Of a DNA stretch of 13,479 nt, positions 1 to 10,127 are shown one piece after another (position 1 is the first letter of the stretch; the number at the start of each line of letters is the position of its first letter). Origin of the DNA: Gryganskiella cystojenkinii (Eukaryota > Mortierellomycota > Mortierellomycetes > Mortierellales > Mortierellaceae); NCBI GenBank assembly GCA_015852425.1, contig JAAAIG010000377.1, forward strand, positions 469 through 13,947, read 5' to 3'. Below the pieces are notes generated by a model, which saw only the letters and a list, made by a program, of their open reading frames with translations, was not told where the DNA came from and made no database searches. Made by a program: the position numbers and the translations under genes.

Positions 1-3000
1 CCGCACACTGACCAATACTTCGGATTTGTTGCGACTTGATGTACTGCTCTCCTCCCGAGTGTCCAAAGTATCTTGTGTCGATGAAAAAATGTAGTTATCA
101 AGACAAAGAAAAGGAAGAAAGACAGGCGGAATCGAGGACAGTTAGTATAATCGTTTTTCTTTTTTTCTTTTCAAGGTACAGAATACAGCTTATCCCCACT
201 ACCAGACTTTCGGGACTTACATGTAGAGCTCATTTTGGGAAAGTCCCTTCACGCACTCTAAAGCCATGGGGGCACGTCCGATGACGCCTTCCCAGCCGAT
301 CTGGCTCTGCACATATTCCTTGAATTCGTCTTCTGTGTTCTTGAGGTCTCCGCCAGGATTCAGGACATAATACGCCCTGCTAGGGTTCACCTCTACATCT
401 CTCCATGGGCCATGACCAACTGCAGCTGTAGCAGGACTGGTCATGTGTGGATCTGTCGTTATATGTCCTTGCCACAGACTGTTGGCCGTGTTGGAAGGGC
501 TAGGCAAGGTCGAGTCCGCGATGTACCTTTGTTGCAGAATGCGATCCCGTAGCATCCAGATAGAGGGCATTCTTGACACGGCTTCTTCTCTCAGGACAGG
601 ACAAGACTCCCATGGAAAGACTTGCAGGTGTTTATCCAGAATCAAGATCACATGAGCACCTTCGTCGAAACCACTGTTGTCGGCAGCTGTCTCCGCTTTC
701 CAGTACCATTCCATCGCCTCTTGGATCCTCGTGGTCATCCATGCAAACTTGCCCTCAGTATATTCAATCGATGACTGTGTCTTGGAGGAAGGATTGCTTG
801 AGCTGCCGGCTCCCTTGAAGAGATAGGCATCCATCAAGAAGTAGATCAGATCTCGAATCTCGACCAATGACGGCTTGTCGCCCAAGTGCAAGAACACCCG
901 ACACAGGTCCACATTGATGTCAAGGTGAAAGTCTGAACGCGACTGGCTGTTGACGGCTTCAAACATAATAGCCTCCAGCGAGCTTTTGAATTCCCAAAGG
1001 TTCTTTTCTTGTGCAGGTGTGTTATGGGATTGGATGAGACCTCGAAGTCCACAAAGCCATTGATCCTCAATAGTATCCAGCAGTTGACGAAGGCGGCCAT
1101 CTAAGTGTTGTCGTTGGCTCCACCAATCTGCTTTCTCCTGCTTCGTTAACACCGGCGCTTCTTGATGTTCATGTTGTTGCTTGCTTGGTCTCTCGCTGCT
1201 CAGGGAGGACGATACAGAAAGTGTCTCCTGACTAACCTTCAAGATATCTTGCAGCTCTTCCACAGCATCTTTGAATGACAGATACTGTACTTCTTCGCTC
1301 ACTCCTCGTTGGGACAAACCCAACGACGACTCGTCACTTTCTCGGAGCTTGATACGGTTGAGGGGCAGTCGGACGACAATTGGCATTGCCTTGGCCCTAA
1401 GTCGAGTTACGAACAGGTAGTCGTTTGCAATATCCATGGACATGGACACAACCGTCCAGTTTGACGGAATGATGTTGACGAGCTCTTCTTGAAAACCACC
1501 AATTTTCTCCTCTAACAAGTCATCGCGCTCGTAAGCATCATCCAGAACTTGTAAGAACGATCGCTCATTGCCTTTAGAGCTCGACGGATGAAGGGCGCCT
1601 TGACGCAACAAGTACTCTCGTTTTCCTCGTCTGGTCTCCAGGTCGCCCGCCGTCATTCCCACATCTAGGAGGTCCCTGTTCGAGTTGACAGGCTCACATG
1701 TGTCCATGTCGCTTCCCTCTTCTCCACCATTGGCATCCAGTAACATCAAGTTGAGCGGTCTGGGCTTGGTCAGCATCTGGCCCCCAAATTTGTCTCGCCT
1801 GCCTGATGCTGGGGGATAGTCTTGGAAGCGCCCCGTTGACCCAATCTCCCGAGGCCACGATTGGTCTTCTCTAGGAAGGGCGGGGTTCAGCTTTTGCTTG
1901 ACGAGACTATGCATCTCACGTCTTTGGGTGATGGCCTTTGCTTTTTCGAGATTGAAAGCAGCTTGACTTGAAGATGCCAAAGGTCCCCCCAATGAGTCCG
2001 TCTCCATCAGGATGCTTGATTCCAGAACGGCGAGTTGAGCTTGACGAACGCAAAGGTCAGCCACTACATGTGGAGGATTCCTCTGGAGAGAGAGTTGGTA
2101 GGCTTTTTGTAAATGACCTTTGGCTTCGTAAACTACCTGAAGAAGCGTATCTGGCGATTGCGTCGTCTCCACGCCCTTCCACTCGCGTGACTTTTTAGTT
2201 ACGGGGCTTTGCATCATCCCCTGCCGTGCAGATCGACGACGCGCCATCTTTGTCATCCGGACTGAGGGAGACGAATCTTCTACGGGCGGCGGAAAGAAGG
2301 CCCGGCCTTGATCGATGCTGCTCTGTGGCACCGTAGTCCTCTCAAACAAACCGACGGATAATACCGATTCAGATAGCATGTGGTACACGACATGGACCGC
2401 CATAAGGTCCTTCAGGTACATCATGAGGAGTCTTGCCATCACAGAGTGATATTCTGCAGAGGTCAGTGCAACGGGATCTTGGTTGCGCGCCTTCTCGACC
2501 ATCTCCATAGCGCCTGGCTCGTCCATCTCACCCATCAACAACCCCATCCGATAGCCCAACGAGGCTTTCATCTCGCTCAAAGCGAGGCATTCCAGACCAG
2601 CCTGATCTGGTGTCGCAGGTGTCATGAGTTGGAGATTACCATCGGCACGAAGACGGGACACACTCGCGGCTATCGGTCCTTGACGTTGATAGTAGTGTTG
2701 GATCATTGTCTTCTCCCGCGGCGTCTGCGGCTCGCGAATAACGAGCTCTTCCAGTGCCGAGATAAACTTTTTGTCCATCAGATGGGCAAGAACTCGGTCC
2801 GTCTCGAAATAGTCCTTCACGGCAAGGTCATTGACACGCATGGCCATGCGCAGATCGCCATGCACCATTCGAATCTCGGCATCCAGAATTTCCCAGGCCA
2901 AAGTCTCGCTTGAATCCGATGTTATCTCCTGCTCTTTCATAACGAGCTCCTGCAAAAGTTGCTCGCTACGATTCCACTCGTGCTCCCGGAGACAAAACTC

Positions 3001-6000
3001 GGCATGATCCAAGGTGAATCGATCCATGGACTTGCTAGCTTTTGAGAGTTGAGCGATATGTTTGCCTTCCTCCATAAAGTACTGTGCTTCTCGGGCACAA
3101 CCCTGTATCAGATAGAGCATGGCCAACTGATGGAAGGTGTCGATTAACAGCTTGAAGACAGACCATTGGTACTTCAGACTCGCCAGATTTTCGAGACCTT
3201 TACGGAGTCGTTGGGTTTCGCTCAAGGTCTCCCCGCCGAGCGGTTGCTTTTCGTTTCGATCGATCGGCTCTTGTTTGTCTAGGAAAGGGTTCTCCATAGG
3301 TTGCCGAATGATAATATTCTTGTCCCTTTGGGCTGCTTGGACTGCGTTCGAGACAGTGCTCACAACGCTGCTCAGCTGTCGAACAGCACGCATGGCATCC
3401 AGGATCGCTTCGGAAATGTTACCCTCGCCATGAAGCAGTTTTGATCTCGCCAGAGAGGCCTCTCCCAGCGCCAGAGTTTTGCGAACGAGCGCCTCCGCCT
3501 TCCTCGACATAATCCTCCTGTTGGCATTGCGGTGAGAAACATTGCTGGCATCGTTGCCGTATCCCATCGAGGACTGGCGCTCAGACTCGACCATCTCCTT
3601 CCGTGCGTGGTTGAAGACCTGGACGCCTTCGGTCCTACGTCCGATGGCCATGAGATAAAGACTACGCGCGAGAGACCAAGTAAATCCAACTTCACTCTCC
3701 AGTACGCTCGATGGCTCGGATTCTCCTCTCATTTCCTCCAGAATCCGCTTGCCGTGGGAAAGGGCAGCCTTAGCTTTGCCAGTGTAGCCCATAGTAAGGT
3801 ACACTTGGCTCATCCTGGAGTATATCCTTACAGCATCTACCAAATTAAATATATACGTCGTTCACTTGTTAAAAAAAATACACCCCTCCGCTTTAACAGA
3901 TACATAAACATTTAAATAGATACTGGTATATAAGCATACGATCCAAGATTCATGAGTCTGATTTAAACTTACCCAAACAAGTGCTTTCTGTGACTTGGAG
4001 CACTCCGTTGCACAGACGCAGCATCAACCAGTATATCTGCACTTGCATGATTCGATAATCAATCACACCCAGACAGTCAGCAAGCATCTGCAAGTGATCA
4101 TAGAGCTGCTCTGGATCTGGTAAATGAGGCAAGACCTTTTCGACTCTGGCACGATGACCTGGCAATATAGAACCTTTGACGGAGTAAAAGCATTCGATTT
4201 CGGACAGTATCATCTCCCACAATTGTAGTGCAATCTGAAATGGCTTGGATTGACGACAGAGCCCATCGTCTCGGGTACGCTCGAGAATTCCGTACCAGGT
4301 ATACGCCATGGCCAAGCTGTGGTTCCGCACATGCTGTAGCTCCGAGTCGGCCTTTAGATCACGCCCCTTCAGAATATCGATCGCTTCGTCCACAAGACTC
4401 AGCGCCTCCTGCTGCAACATCTTGTCCGGACTACTCTGGGAGAGGACTGCGAGCTGGACCAATACCCGGGCTCGACGGACAGGATGCACCAAGGCATGAC
4501 CACCCTTGAATATCCGGTTCCGTAGATGATTCAGAATATCGATTTGGTCCTGGTTACGCTGCCCGATTTGGTTGGTCTTAATACTAAGGATAGACAAAAG
4601 CCCGCACTCATACTCTTGAACGACTCCTGGGATGTGCACTGGTACGCATAGCTGGGCCATCTTTTCTGAAAAGGAGGGTACCGATGTGGCAATCGATTTA
4701 AATCGCGCCTCTGGCATCATTAACAGCGCTCTCACACGTCGATTTAGCAACTTTGCAACAGGTGCCGTAGGATCCTTTATCTCCCTCATTGTCAGACCTT
4801 CCAGATGTTGAAACTCTTTGAGAGGCAAGGAACACAGGCCAGAGTCGAAGCAATGCACGGCCCGGTCTAATTTGTCAAGGGCTAGAAAGCACACGCCGAG
4901 GACCTCGTAACGATTGGCAAGCGTAGTCCTTGCTTCTACTTGGGTGTTGGTCTGGGGCTCGTCGTCCTTTAACAAGGCGTTATCATTCGCTTCATCTTTG
5001 CAAATCCAATGCCGATATGCAGAAATAGCTGATTCGAGAGGACCAATAGCAGCGACTTGATTCCCAGCTTTGAACAGTGATCCGCCATAATTGTACATGG
5101 CATTTGAGATCCAGGGCAGCGATTCCAAATCACCCATTTCTCTCGCCATCAGTAGGGCCGAGTCGAGAAGAGTCGAGAGGGATTTTGGCGCCCTGAATTT
5201 GGAACCAAGTTCTCTATGGCTTAATAGCCGGAACAAGAGCAAAATCGCATCCACTCGTGCGCAAGAGAGTTTTACAGGTGACGGACTGGATTTGGGGTCA
5301 CTGGTGTACCAAGACTATGTTAATATGTCAACATGAACGATATACCAAGGCACGAGGTTAGTTGTTGCATATTGTCGCCCTGAACTCCGTGTTCCTTTTT
5401 TTTTTTTTTTGCTCCAGCACACGATTAAAACGTACCATGTAGGATGATTGTCCCTTCCGCCACATGCCAACTGTGATATCGGATAAGAGCTCCAGTACCG
5501 GCTCAATTGATTGCAGTAGCTGCACCTGCTTTGTGATGTCGCCAGAATTGTCCACAGACATTGCTCGTTCAGGAACTGCTGCCTTGAGTTTGCTCGGAGT
5601 CCTTTTCTCGAAAGTGTCGATTGTTTTAGAGCCGATCGTCCGAAGAGTGTCCATAGAGCGAAATATTCTTGCAATATTTTGAAGTGTTGCCAAGGTCAAT
5701 CCGTCTTCAGGGAAGTCAGCGAGAGAATTCTCTAAAGATGTGAGGACGCTCTTTGTGCTTTCGACACATCGTTCCAGATCTGAGTCTAATTCGACAACAA
5801 AAAATCTCTGTCAGCAGTGACATTCAAACGGTGAAACTGAGAGTTAGAAGAGTCAAAAGAAGAAGCTCGACCTTTTTGCTCCTGTGTCATACCTGGCTTT
5901 GAACTTGTGATCCATTCATGCAAAAACTCTTCGAATTTCCGAAGAGTCCTAACCGAGTCTTCCAGATGAGCAATCACTTTCTCCGGTGTGTGAGCACCCT

Positions 6001-8131
6001 TCACCATGGTATGTCCAGTAGGTGATTTAAATTCTCCGGCAAGACCATTTTCAACTTGGGCAATTGAAGTCAACGTCCGGGAGTTATCTACGCGTATTAC
6101 TGGTGTCGATTCTTTAAAACCAGGCTGTCCATCTGTAGAGCGAATGTTCTGTACGAATGTGCTGGCGGCAACATCGTTAATCTACTCGAGTTTTTAAGAA
6201 AGAATATAAATTAGTCACTGTATCGAAGACATGAGTTACAGACAGAGCAGACGAAACGTACCTTTCGAGCCAGGAAGGCGAAATGATCACACCAGGACTG
6301 GAAGCAGGGACTCTCTACATCGACAGTCCATTGACTTTGAACAAACTCGAATATAGACTTGTATTCCTGGATAATAATCGCACCATCTTCCACGTTTTTG
6401 TCGCCTCGGATCTCTTTGTCGAATTCAGCCCCGCATCTCAAAAGTCTTTCCCAAACAACGCCATTGATCTTTCCAGAGGTATTGCTGAACGCCGCAAAAT
6501 AGCGCATCGCCAGCATACGCAGCTGAAACGCCTTCCGATGACCCTCTACTGATACCAAATACGAAACGTCTGTTTAGTACTTGATATTATTCGTAACAAT
6601 TTCAAGCATGCTTCGCGACAACAAACAAAACAGGGTAAACTTACGACTCGTGCGATCCGCCTCCAGAGTTTTGCCCGCAGCGATGAACAAGAGACGGAAG
6701 AGGGCATCCAAGGGCCTCTGAGCGGCCTGTGGATGAATCTTTGCTAAGTACATACACCACTCCAATGGAGAATCACGCTGTTGCATCATCTCGTGAAGGA
6801 ACTATGCCGAAGTAACAGAGTTAACACCGTTAGTATTCAGTAGTGTGACTTGGTGAGCAATTATGCGCAGATCGTGGTTAACCCTTCATAACATACATGA
6901 GCCAAGGACCCACTCCTGGCATCGATCCAGCAGCGGACAGCGTTGTTGTGCAAAGCAAGGACGAGGAGAACAAATGTCTGGATCGGATCGGTCGTGTGGT
7001 CCGTTAATGATTTTTGTGTCTGATCCTGGAGTGCAAAAGCCTTGGGGAAGGGAAAACGGAAGAGATGCTGATATGTCGCCTTTAAATTTGTGGGGTCATC
7101 TGTGGAGGAAGCCTCGAAAGAGCCTTGTTTTCTGCCCTTGCTGATGGTCTCTGGGACGAGGTCTATGTCGCCCCAAAGCGTTTTTGCACCTTGGATCAAA
7201 CGTTCTCGCAACAGCCTCAATTCTTCAAAAGCTCTCTTTTTCTGTATTAAAAAAAGGGGAGAGGAGAGCCATGGATAATTAAAATCAATGTCAACATGTC
7301 GGTCCATGACTTTTATCGTGATCGGACAATCACTCTTCCGGAGATCGATACATTTGTCTTCTACTGTGCACTTACCATGCCGATCTCGATAGTTTTTGTG
7401 ATCAGATTCGATCTTGCCTTTTCGATATCAAATAAGCTGGTAGAAACGCTCGCGCCCATCGTCTCCAAAGCGCTCACTCCCAGGAAGCTGATCTTGACAA
7501 GTTTTGGGATCTGATCATAGGACGGTGATTCGATACTGTTCGTAGGATCGGAAGCTGTGGGTAGTTCTGATTTGGAGACAGAGCGAGTCTTTTGTACGGA
7601 TGATGAAGGTGCAAGTGGTGGCTGAGGTGCAATAGCAGATTGTGATCCAATGCGATTTTGCGTGCTTGCGCGACCCGGTGCAGCGACGCTTCCTCGTGTG
7701 CGGCGACCAGATACAGTCTTGGAATGCATGTTGGTGGGATGAATAGCGGATTTTATCACTGCTGCCCCCGTTGCTGTGCTGACAGTAGAAGTGGTTCTAG
7801 AGGGTCGGGTGATTGTTAAGGAGGTAGTTGTTTTTGCAATGGTGGATGGAATGGAAGACAGAGTCTTTTCTGGCTGCATGGTTTTTGTTGAAGATGAAAG
7901 CAATGAGGCGGCATTCGCGTGGACCTTGGACCATTGGGTAAGAGTGGACATGCACATGTTGACGAGACGCTTAACCTGTTTGCCCCGAGCTGTCCTGGAG
8001 TTGGCGGTCCATGTTTGTGGGTTCAGCAGGTGTGTGACCTGGTCGACGAGGTCCTCATGGTAATTGCGCGGGTCAGCGAGACCGTCAATGATGGCATCGA
8101 GGGGGTCGCGCAGTCCAGCAGACGCAGACAT
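1..8131 (-). CDS. esp1: Separase (cohesin-cleaving cysteine protease, peptidase C50), 3' end missing
   Basis: Separase cuts the cohesin kleisin subunit at anaphase onset and is held inactive by securin. I assembled nine exons on the minus strand: 8131-7376, 7241-6897, 6801-6645, 6548-6262, 6181-5893, 5785-5436, 5314-3973, 3836-221 and 71-1. All donors are GT, all acceptors AG, and the phases agree at every junction, giving 2404 residues before the window ends. The start is fixed by an in-frame TAA directly before the ATG at 8131. Residues 1-252 include a Ser/Thr-rich stretch; most of the rest is helical, TPR-like repeat sequence (for example around 1176-1212). The protease domain starts near W2080 (WWSQRQHLDGRL) and contains LDKHLQVFPWES (2242-2253), SRMPS (2263), YYVLNPGGDL (2331) and GWEGVIGRAP (2356), then YFGHSGGEQYI with catalytic His2385. 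The catalytic Cys motif lies beyond the edge. It is longer than S. cerevisiae Esp1 or S. pombe Cut1. Family assignment is very secure; splice sites were inferred by eye. Confidence 0.96.
35..71 (-). other. Separase catalytic histidine motif, in the last exon visible
   Basis: After the eighth intron the frame reads ATA TAC TTT GGA CAC TCG GGA, that is I-Y-F-G-H-S-G, followed by GEQYIKS. The catalytic His codon is at 61-59 on the minus strand. The surrounding YFGH..GEQYI pattern is the separase signature. The residue after His is Ser, where clan CD proteases normally have Gly. The reading ends at QCA at position 1, so the downstream LMGCSSG-type cysteine motif is outside the window. Confidence 0.9.
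59..1125 (-). other. Peptidase C50 (separase) catalytic domain coding region
   Basis: This spans residues about 2080 to 2385, interrupted by the intron at 72-220. It begins with the conserved W-W-x-x-R-x-x-L-D segment at 1125 and runs through the LD-K-x-L-Q-x-x-PWE-S block (codons near 640-604) and the YVLNPGGDL block to the His motif. Blocks and their order match the known family. The only visible departure at a usually fixed position is the Ser after His. Confidence 0.9.
72..220 (-). other. Separase intron 8 (splits the catalytic domain just before the His motif)
   Basis: On the minus strand the long exon ends CTC TAC AT, followed by GTAAGTCCCG at 220. Without splicing this gives a TAA stop within two codons. 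A perfect TACTAAC branch-point sequence lies in mid-intron and the acceptor is CACAAG at 72. Joining AT to A restores Ile and leads straight into YFGH, which confirms the junction. Length 149 bp. Confidence 0.93.
3837..3972 (-). other. Separase intron 7
   Basis: Donor GTAAGTTTAA at 3972, acceptor TTTGGTAG at 3837, 136 bp and AT-rich. Exon 7 leaves one base (G) that joins AT to make Asp, keeping the frame into the 3.6-kb exon 8. Confidence 0.88.
5315..5435 (-). other. Separase intron 6, containing a 15-base A tract
   Basis: Donor GTACGTTTTA at 5435 and acceptor AACATAG at 5315, 121 bp, phase 0, with candidate branch points AACTAAC and TTGACA. On the transcribed sense a run of 15 A lies about 25 bases inside the donor. 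Confidence 0.85.
5786..5892 (-). other. Separase intron 5
   Basis: Donor GTATGACACA at 5892, acceptor GAATTAG at 5786, 107 bp, with TCTAAC/CTGAC branch candidates. One base (G) carries over and joins AC to give Asp. Two earlier CAG acceptors would not give the open frame found at 5785-5436. Confidence 0.83.
6182..6261 (-). other. Separase intron 4
   Basis: Donor GTACGTTTCG at 6261, acceptor CGAGTAG at 6182, branch candidate TGACTAAT, 80 bp, phase 0. Exon 5 then opens ATT AAC GAT GTT and stays in frame. Confidence 0.85.
6549..6644 (-). other. Separase intron 3
   Basis: Donor GTAAGTTTAC at 6644, branch candidate TACTAAAC, acceptor GTATCAG at 6549, 96 bp. The leftover C joins TA to give Leu and continues as EGHRKAF. 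Confidence 0.87.
6802..6896 (-). other. Separase intron 2
   Basis: Donor GTATGTTATG at 6896, a perfect TACTAAC branch sequence, acceptor GGCATAG at 6802, 95 bp, phase 0. Exon 3 begins TTC CTT CAC GAG ATG. Confidence 0.88.
7242..7375 (-). other. Separase intron 1
   Basis: Donor GTAAGTGCAC at 7375, poly-T tract then TTAATACAG at 7242, 134 bp, phase 0. Exon 1 ends with Ile-Gly-Met (residue 252) and exon 2 begins KKRAFEELR. Confidence 0.88.
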
Positions 8132-8231
8132 TTAGGATCGAGATGTCGGTTGCGCTTTGTCTGTCTGCTTGAAGAGGGGAAGAGGGGAGAAGAAGGAAGG
8201 AAGGAGGCGAATAGATAGAGACCACAAAGAG

Positions 8232-8237
8232 ACGCGT
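8232..8237. promoter_or_regulatory. ACGCGT, possible MBF/MCB cell-cycle box
   Basis: The palindrome ACGCGT is the core site of the fungal MBF (Mbp1/Res) G1/S factor. This copy is about 100 bp upstream of the separase ATG and a second is at 8498-8503. ACGCGT occurs three more times elsewhere in the window, so chance is a real possibility. Confidence 0.3.
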
Positions 8238-8276
8238 CGAATGTGCTATGCGGACGACTGGCTGAAAGGAAAAGTC

Positions 8277-8429
8277 GGTCAATGGACAAGAAGCAAAGGA
8301 GACGTGAATCGGGCGAAGAATTGAAAGAAGGAAAAAGGAATGAATAGCTGAGATTGGATTAATGGAGGGAAGGAGGGAGGGATAGACTTGTGGAAGAAAG
8401 GGACGAAGGTTGCAGGTCAATGGACAAGA
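8277..8429 (+). repeat. 15-bp perfect direct repeat with a swapped companion 9-mer
   Basis: GGTCAATGGACAAGA occurs at 8277-8291 and again at 8415-8429. A second word, GACTGGCTG, occurs at 8256-8264 (upstream of the first copy) and at 8433-8441 (downstream of the second copy). The pair is thus repeated in the opposite order. A 15-base identity within a 700-bp region is not expected by chance. It could be a remnant of local duplication or a paired protein-binding site. Confidence 0.8.
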
Positions 8430-8497
8430 GCTGACTGGCTGCTTTGTTGCTTCTGTTGGTGTTTTGGTAATCAAAAAAGCCACCTCTCACGTAAAGT

Positions 8498-8503
8498 ACG
8501 CGT
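8498..8503. promoter_or_regulatory. Second ACGCGT box upstream of separase
   Basis: This is a second exact ACGCGT, about 370 bp upstream of the separase start and near the reverse CCAAT at 8516-8520. Function is inferred only from the motif. Confidence 0.27.
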
Positions 8504-8819
8504 TTAAAGCCGCCACCAATATTTTCAGCTTATTTCTTTGTACCTTTCAAATAAAAATCCACAAGAAAAAAATTGTCAGTGCTAGCTAGATCATGCGGAC
8601 GGAGGCTACCTGCGCGAAAACTATTCCCCACGATGACGGGAATGGATCGATGACTCGATGATGGTTTGTCGAGAGCGGTGGTTAACCGAGGATAAGAAGC
8701 GGCTTGTGAGTCATGAAGTCGAGATACTTACAAACCAGGTTTTATCCGGGACCAGTTTTGTCAGGAGCACTCCATAGTCTCAAAGAGATTCGGCTCCCCG
8801 TCCGTGATTTCGGCCTTTC

Positions 8820-9497
8820 ATGGAAAATGATGAGAAGGATAAAGACCTGCTTGTCAATAGGGCTGGTTCTGAGATGAGGATCTGTGGTGAGGATCTGAGG
8901 ATGATGGAACAGCGGCATTTCATCGTCGCTCGTAAGACTTTGTAGAGTAACAAAAAGTCCATTAGGTGTTAGCTGATCAGTACCTCTGCGATCAGTCCCA
9001 CGCCACTGCTGCTCAGATGACGCGTGCTTTCGCCACACTTGGCCAGGTCCCGCCGACATCGCCACTGGAATCCAACTCCTCGACCATGACCGGTTCGGAT
9101 GAGAAATTGCTGTGGAGAGCAAGAAGAAAGGAGAGGTTAGAACTGCCCCCAGTGCCAATCCGAAACCACGCCCTTGCCCCGTCTCATATGTTGTTGACCG
9201 TCCTGTCGACCCCGACCCCGTGGATAGCTTCCTCACGAAGGTGCGCTCGAACCTGATGGCAGAAACTCGTCGTCCCTGATATACCGAACGGTAGAGCATC
9301 AAGATCACAACTCCCGCACCGCCAACATATTACGTTGGTTGGAAGAGCAGCACCGCCTGTTCGAGGATGCGATGAACATTCCCGTGTCAGACGAGTTCCA
9401 AGAACAGATGAATACCTACGAGTGGCAACAATGGGTCCAAGAAAATGCCAACATCGAACCACCACCGGAACCTCTCCCGCATTGGGGAATGGGTTAG
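8820..9497 (+). pseudogene. Coding-like plus-strand region with unknown product, apparently broken or with unresolved introns
   Basis: An ATG at 8820 (in-frame TGA 15 bases before it) opens 37 codons, M-E-N-D-E-K-D-K onward, up to a good donor GTAAGA at 8932. Three CAG acceptors (8980, 8995, 9016) all join to the same frame, which continues as DACFRHTWPGPADIATGIQ to a TGA at 9100. The same frame beyond the TGA reads coding-like (SYVVDRPVDPDPVDSFL) to a TGA near 9269. From there a different frame reads SLIYRTVEHQDHNS, then NILRWLEEQHRLFEDAM and ends WGMG with TAG at 9495-9497. An AATAAA follows at 9664-9669. I do not recognise the product. Either this is a decayed gene (one stop, one frame change), or introns are missed, for example an acceptor at 9227 after TTGAC, or there are sequence errors. 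An antisense open frame (9308-8742, 188 codons) overlaps and is the main alternative. Confidence 0.33.
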
Positions 9498-9663
9498 ATG
9501 ACTCGGAAACGGACAATTGATGGTCACCATCAAGCAAAAAATACTACAGTAATACCATGCACTTGCAAAAGTATAGTCCGGAAAGGCCGTATCACTCCCT
9601 GCCAACAGGCAGACGCTGTAGAGACCCATCCGATCTGTTAGTCACAAAGCTAAACCGACTTAA

Positions 9664-9669
9664 AATAAA
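9664..9669 (+). terminator. AATAAA, possible polyadenylation signal
   Basis: AATAAA lies 167 bases after the TAG of the coding-like region ending at 9497. It could end that transcript, but the motif is short and the sequence is AT-rich here. Confidence 0.25.
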
Positions 9670-9814
9670 TATGTCATCGGCGACTGATCCTGTAGCCGCA
9701 ATTTTTACATTTTTTGCTGTCTGTCTTCTTTTTTCGTTGTATTCTTTTTCCTTTGGCCAAGTTCTCCAACTCTGATATCTAGAGTAGCGCATCAGTTTCT
9801 TGGCCTCACCATCC

Positions 9815-10127
9815 ATGCAATCTCGCGGCGTTGACTTGTCAAAGTCAGAGTATGACCCCAAACCGTCCCCCGTGTATGGTCAGCAGCTGCGATGTATTGT
9901 CTTTCAGCGTCGTAGATCTACGAGAGCAAGTCCAAGTTGCAGGACCTGATCGTCAGCCTAAAATTCTCTAACTGTTGTTTTATCTAGGAAAAGGACGATT
10001 TGAGAGTAATAGTTACTTCAAATGGAGAGGCGAACACACTGCGCAATTATTCCGAATATCGGATTGTCATCAGATACAAACCAGAGTCAAGAATGATATT
10101 AATACACCCTCCATAGGTTGGAAATAG
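9815..10127 (+). CDS. Possible small two-exon gene, 78 residues, unknown function
   Basis: An ATG at 9815 starts MQSRGVDLSKSEYDPKPS and continues in frame to 9911. A candidate intron runs 9912-9987 with donor GTAGAT, branch CTAAC and acceptor TTTTATCTAG. Splicing restores one frame through to TAG at 10125-10127, reading F-E-S-N-S-Y-F-K-W-R-G-E-H onward. The acceptor region is convincing; the donor is ordinary. I recognise no family. It could be an exon pair of a larger gene, a relic, or chance: an antisense frame of about 96 codons overlaps the first exon. No signal peptide or membrane segment is visible. Confidence 0.25.

Larger units (their letters stand above)
8132..8819 (-). promoter_or_regulatory. 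Upstream region of the separase gene
   Basis: I see no gene here. The stretch nearest the ATG (8171-8208) and another at 8363-8385 are GA-rich on the plus strand, that is CT-rich in the direction of the separase gene, typical of fungal leaders and core promoters. It also holds two ACGCGT sites (8232-8237 and 8498-8503), an ATTGG (reverse CCAAT) at 8516-8520, and a 15-bp direct repeat. If the plus-strand reading at 8820 is a real gene, this is a shared divergent promoter. No transcription start can be placed by eye. Confidence 0.55.

Noticed and set aside
6090..6095. ACGCGT at 6090, and also at 9020-9025 and 10174-10179
   Set aside because: The first is inside separase exon 5; the others are not near a supported start. 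They mainly show that the motif occurs by chance here.
8085..8483. Minus-strand 132-codon frame overlapping the separase start
   Set aside because: It arises from the CT-rich leader (Ser, Pro and Leu runs) and overlaps separase exon 1 in another frame; best seen as a by-product of the pyrimidine tract.
8742..9308. Antisense open frame of 188 codons between the two genes
   Set aside because: It is the longest frame in the interval but starts from a non-ATG codon, shows no recognisable domain or splice context, and overlaps plus-strand readings with more protein-like composition. Kept only as an alternative.
9592..9881. Minus-strand open frame of about 96 codons with plausible composition
   Set aside because: It has no ATG at the 5' end and no clear splice sites. 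A frame of this length is expected by chance about once or twice in such an interval.
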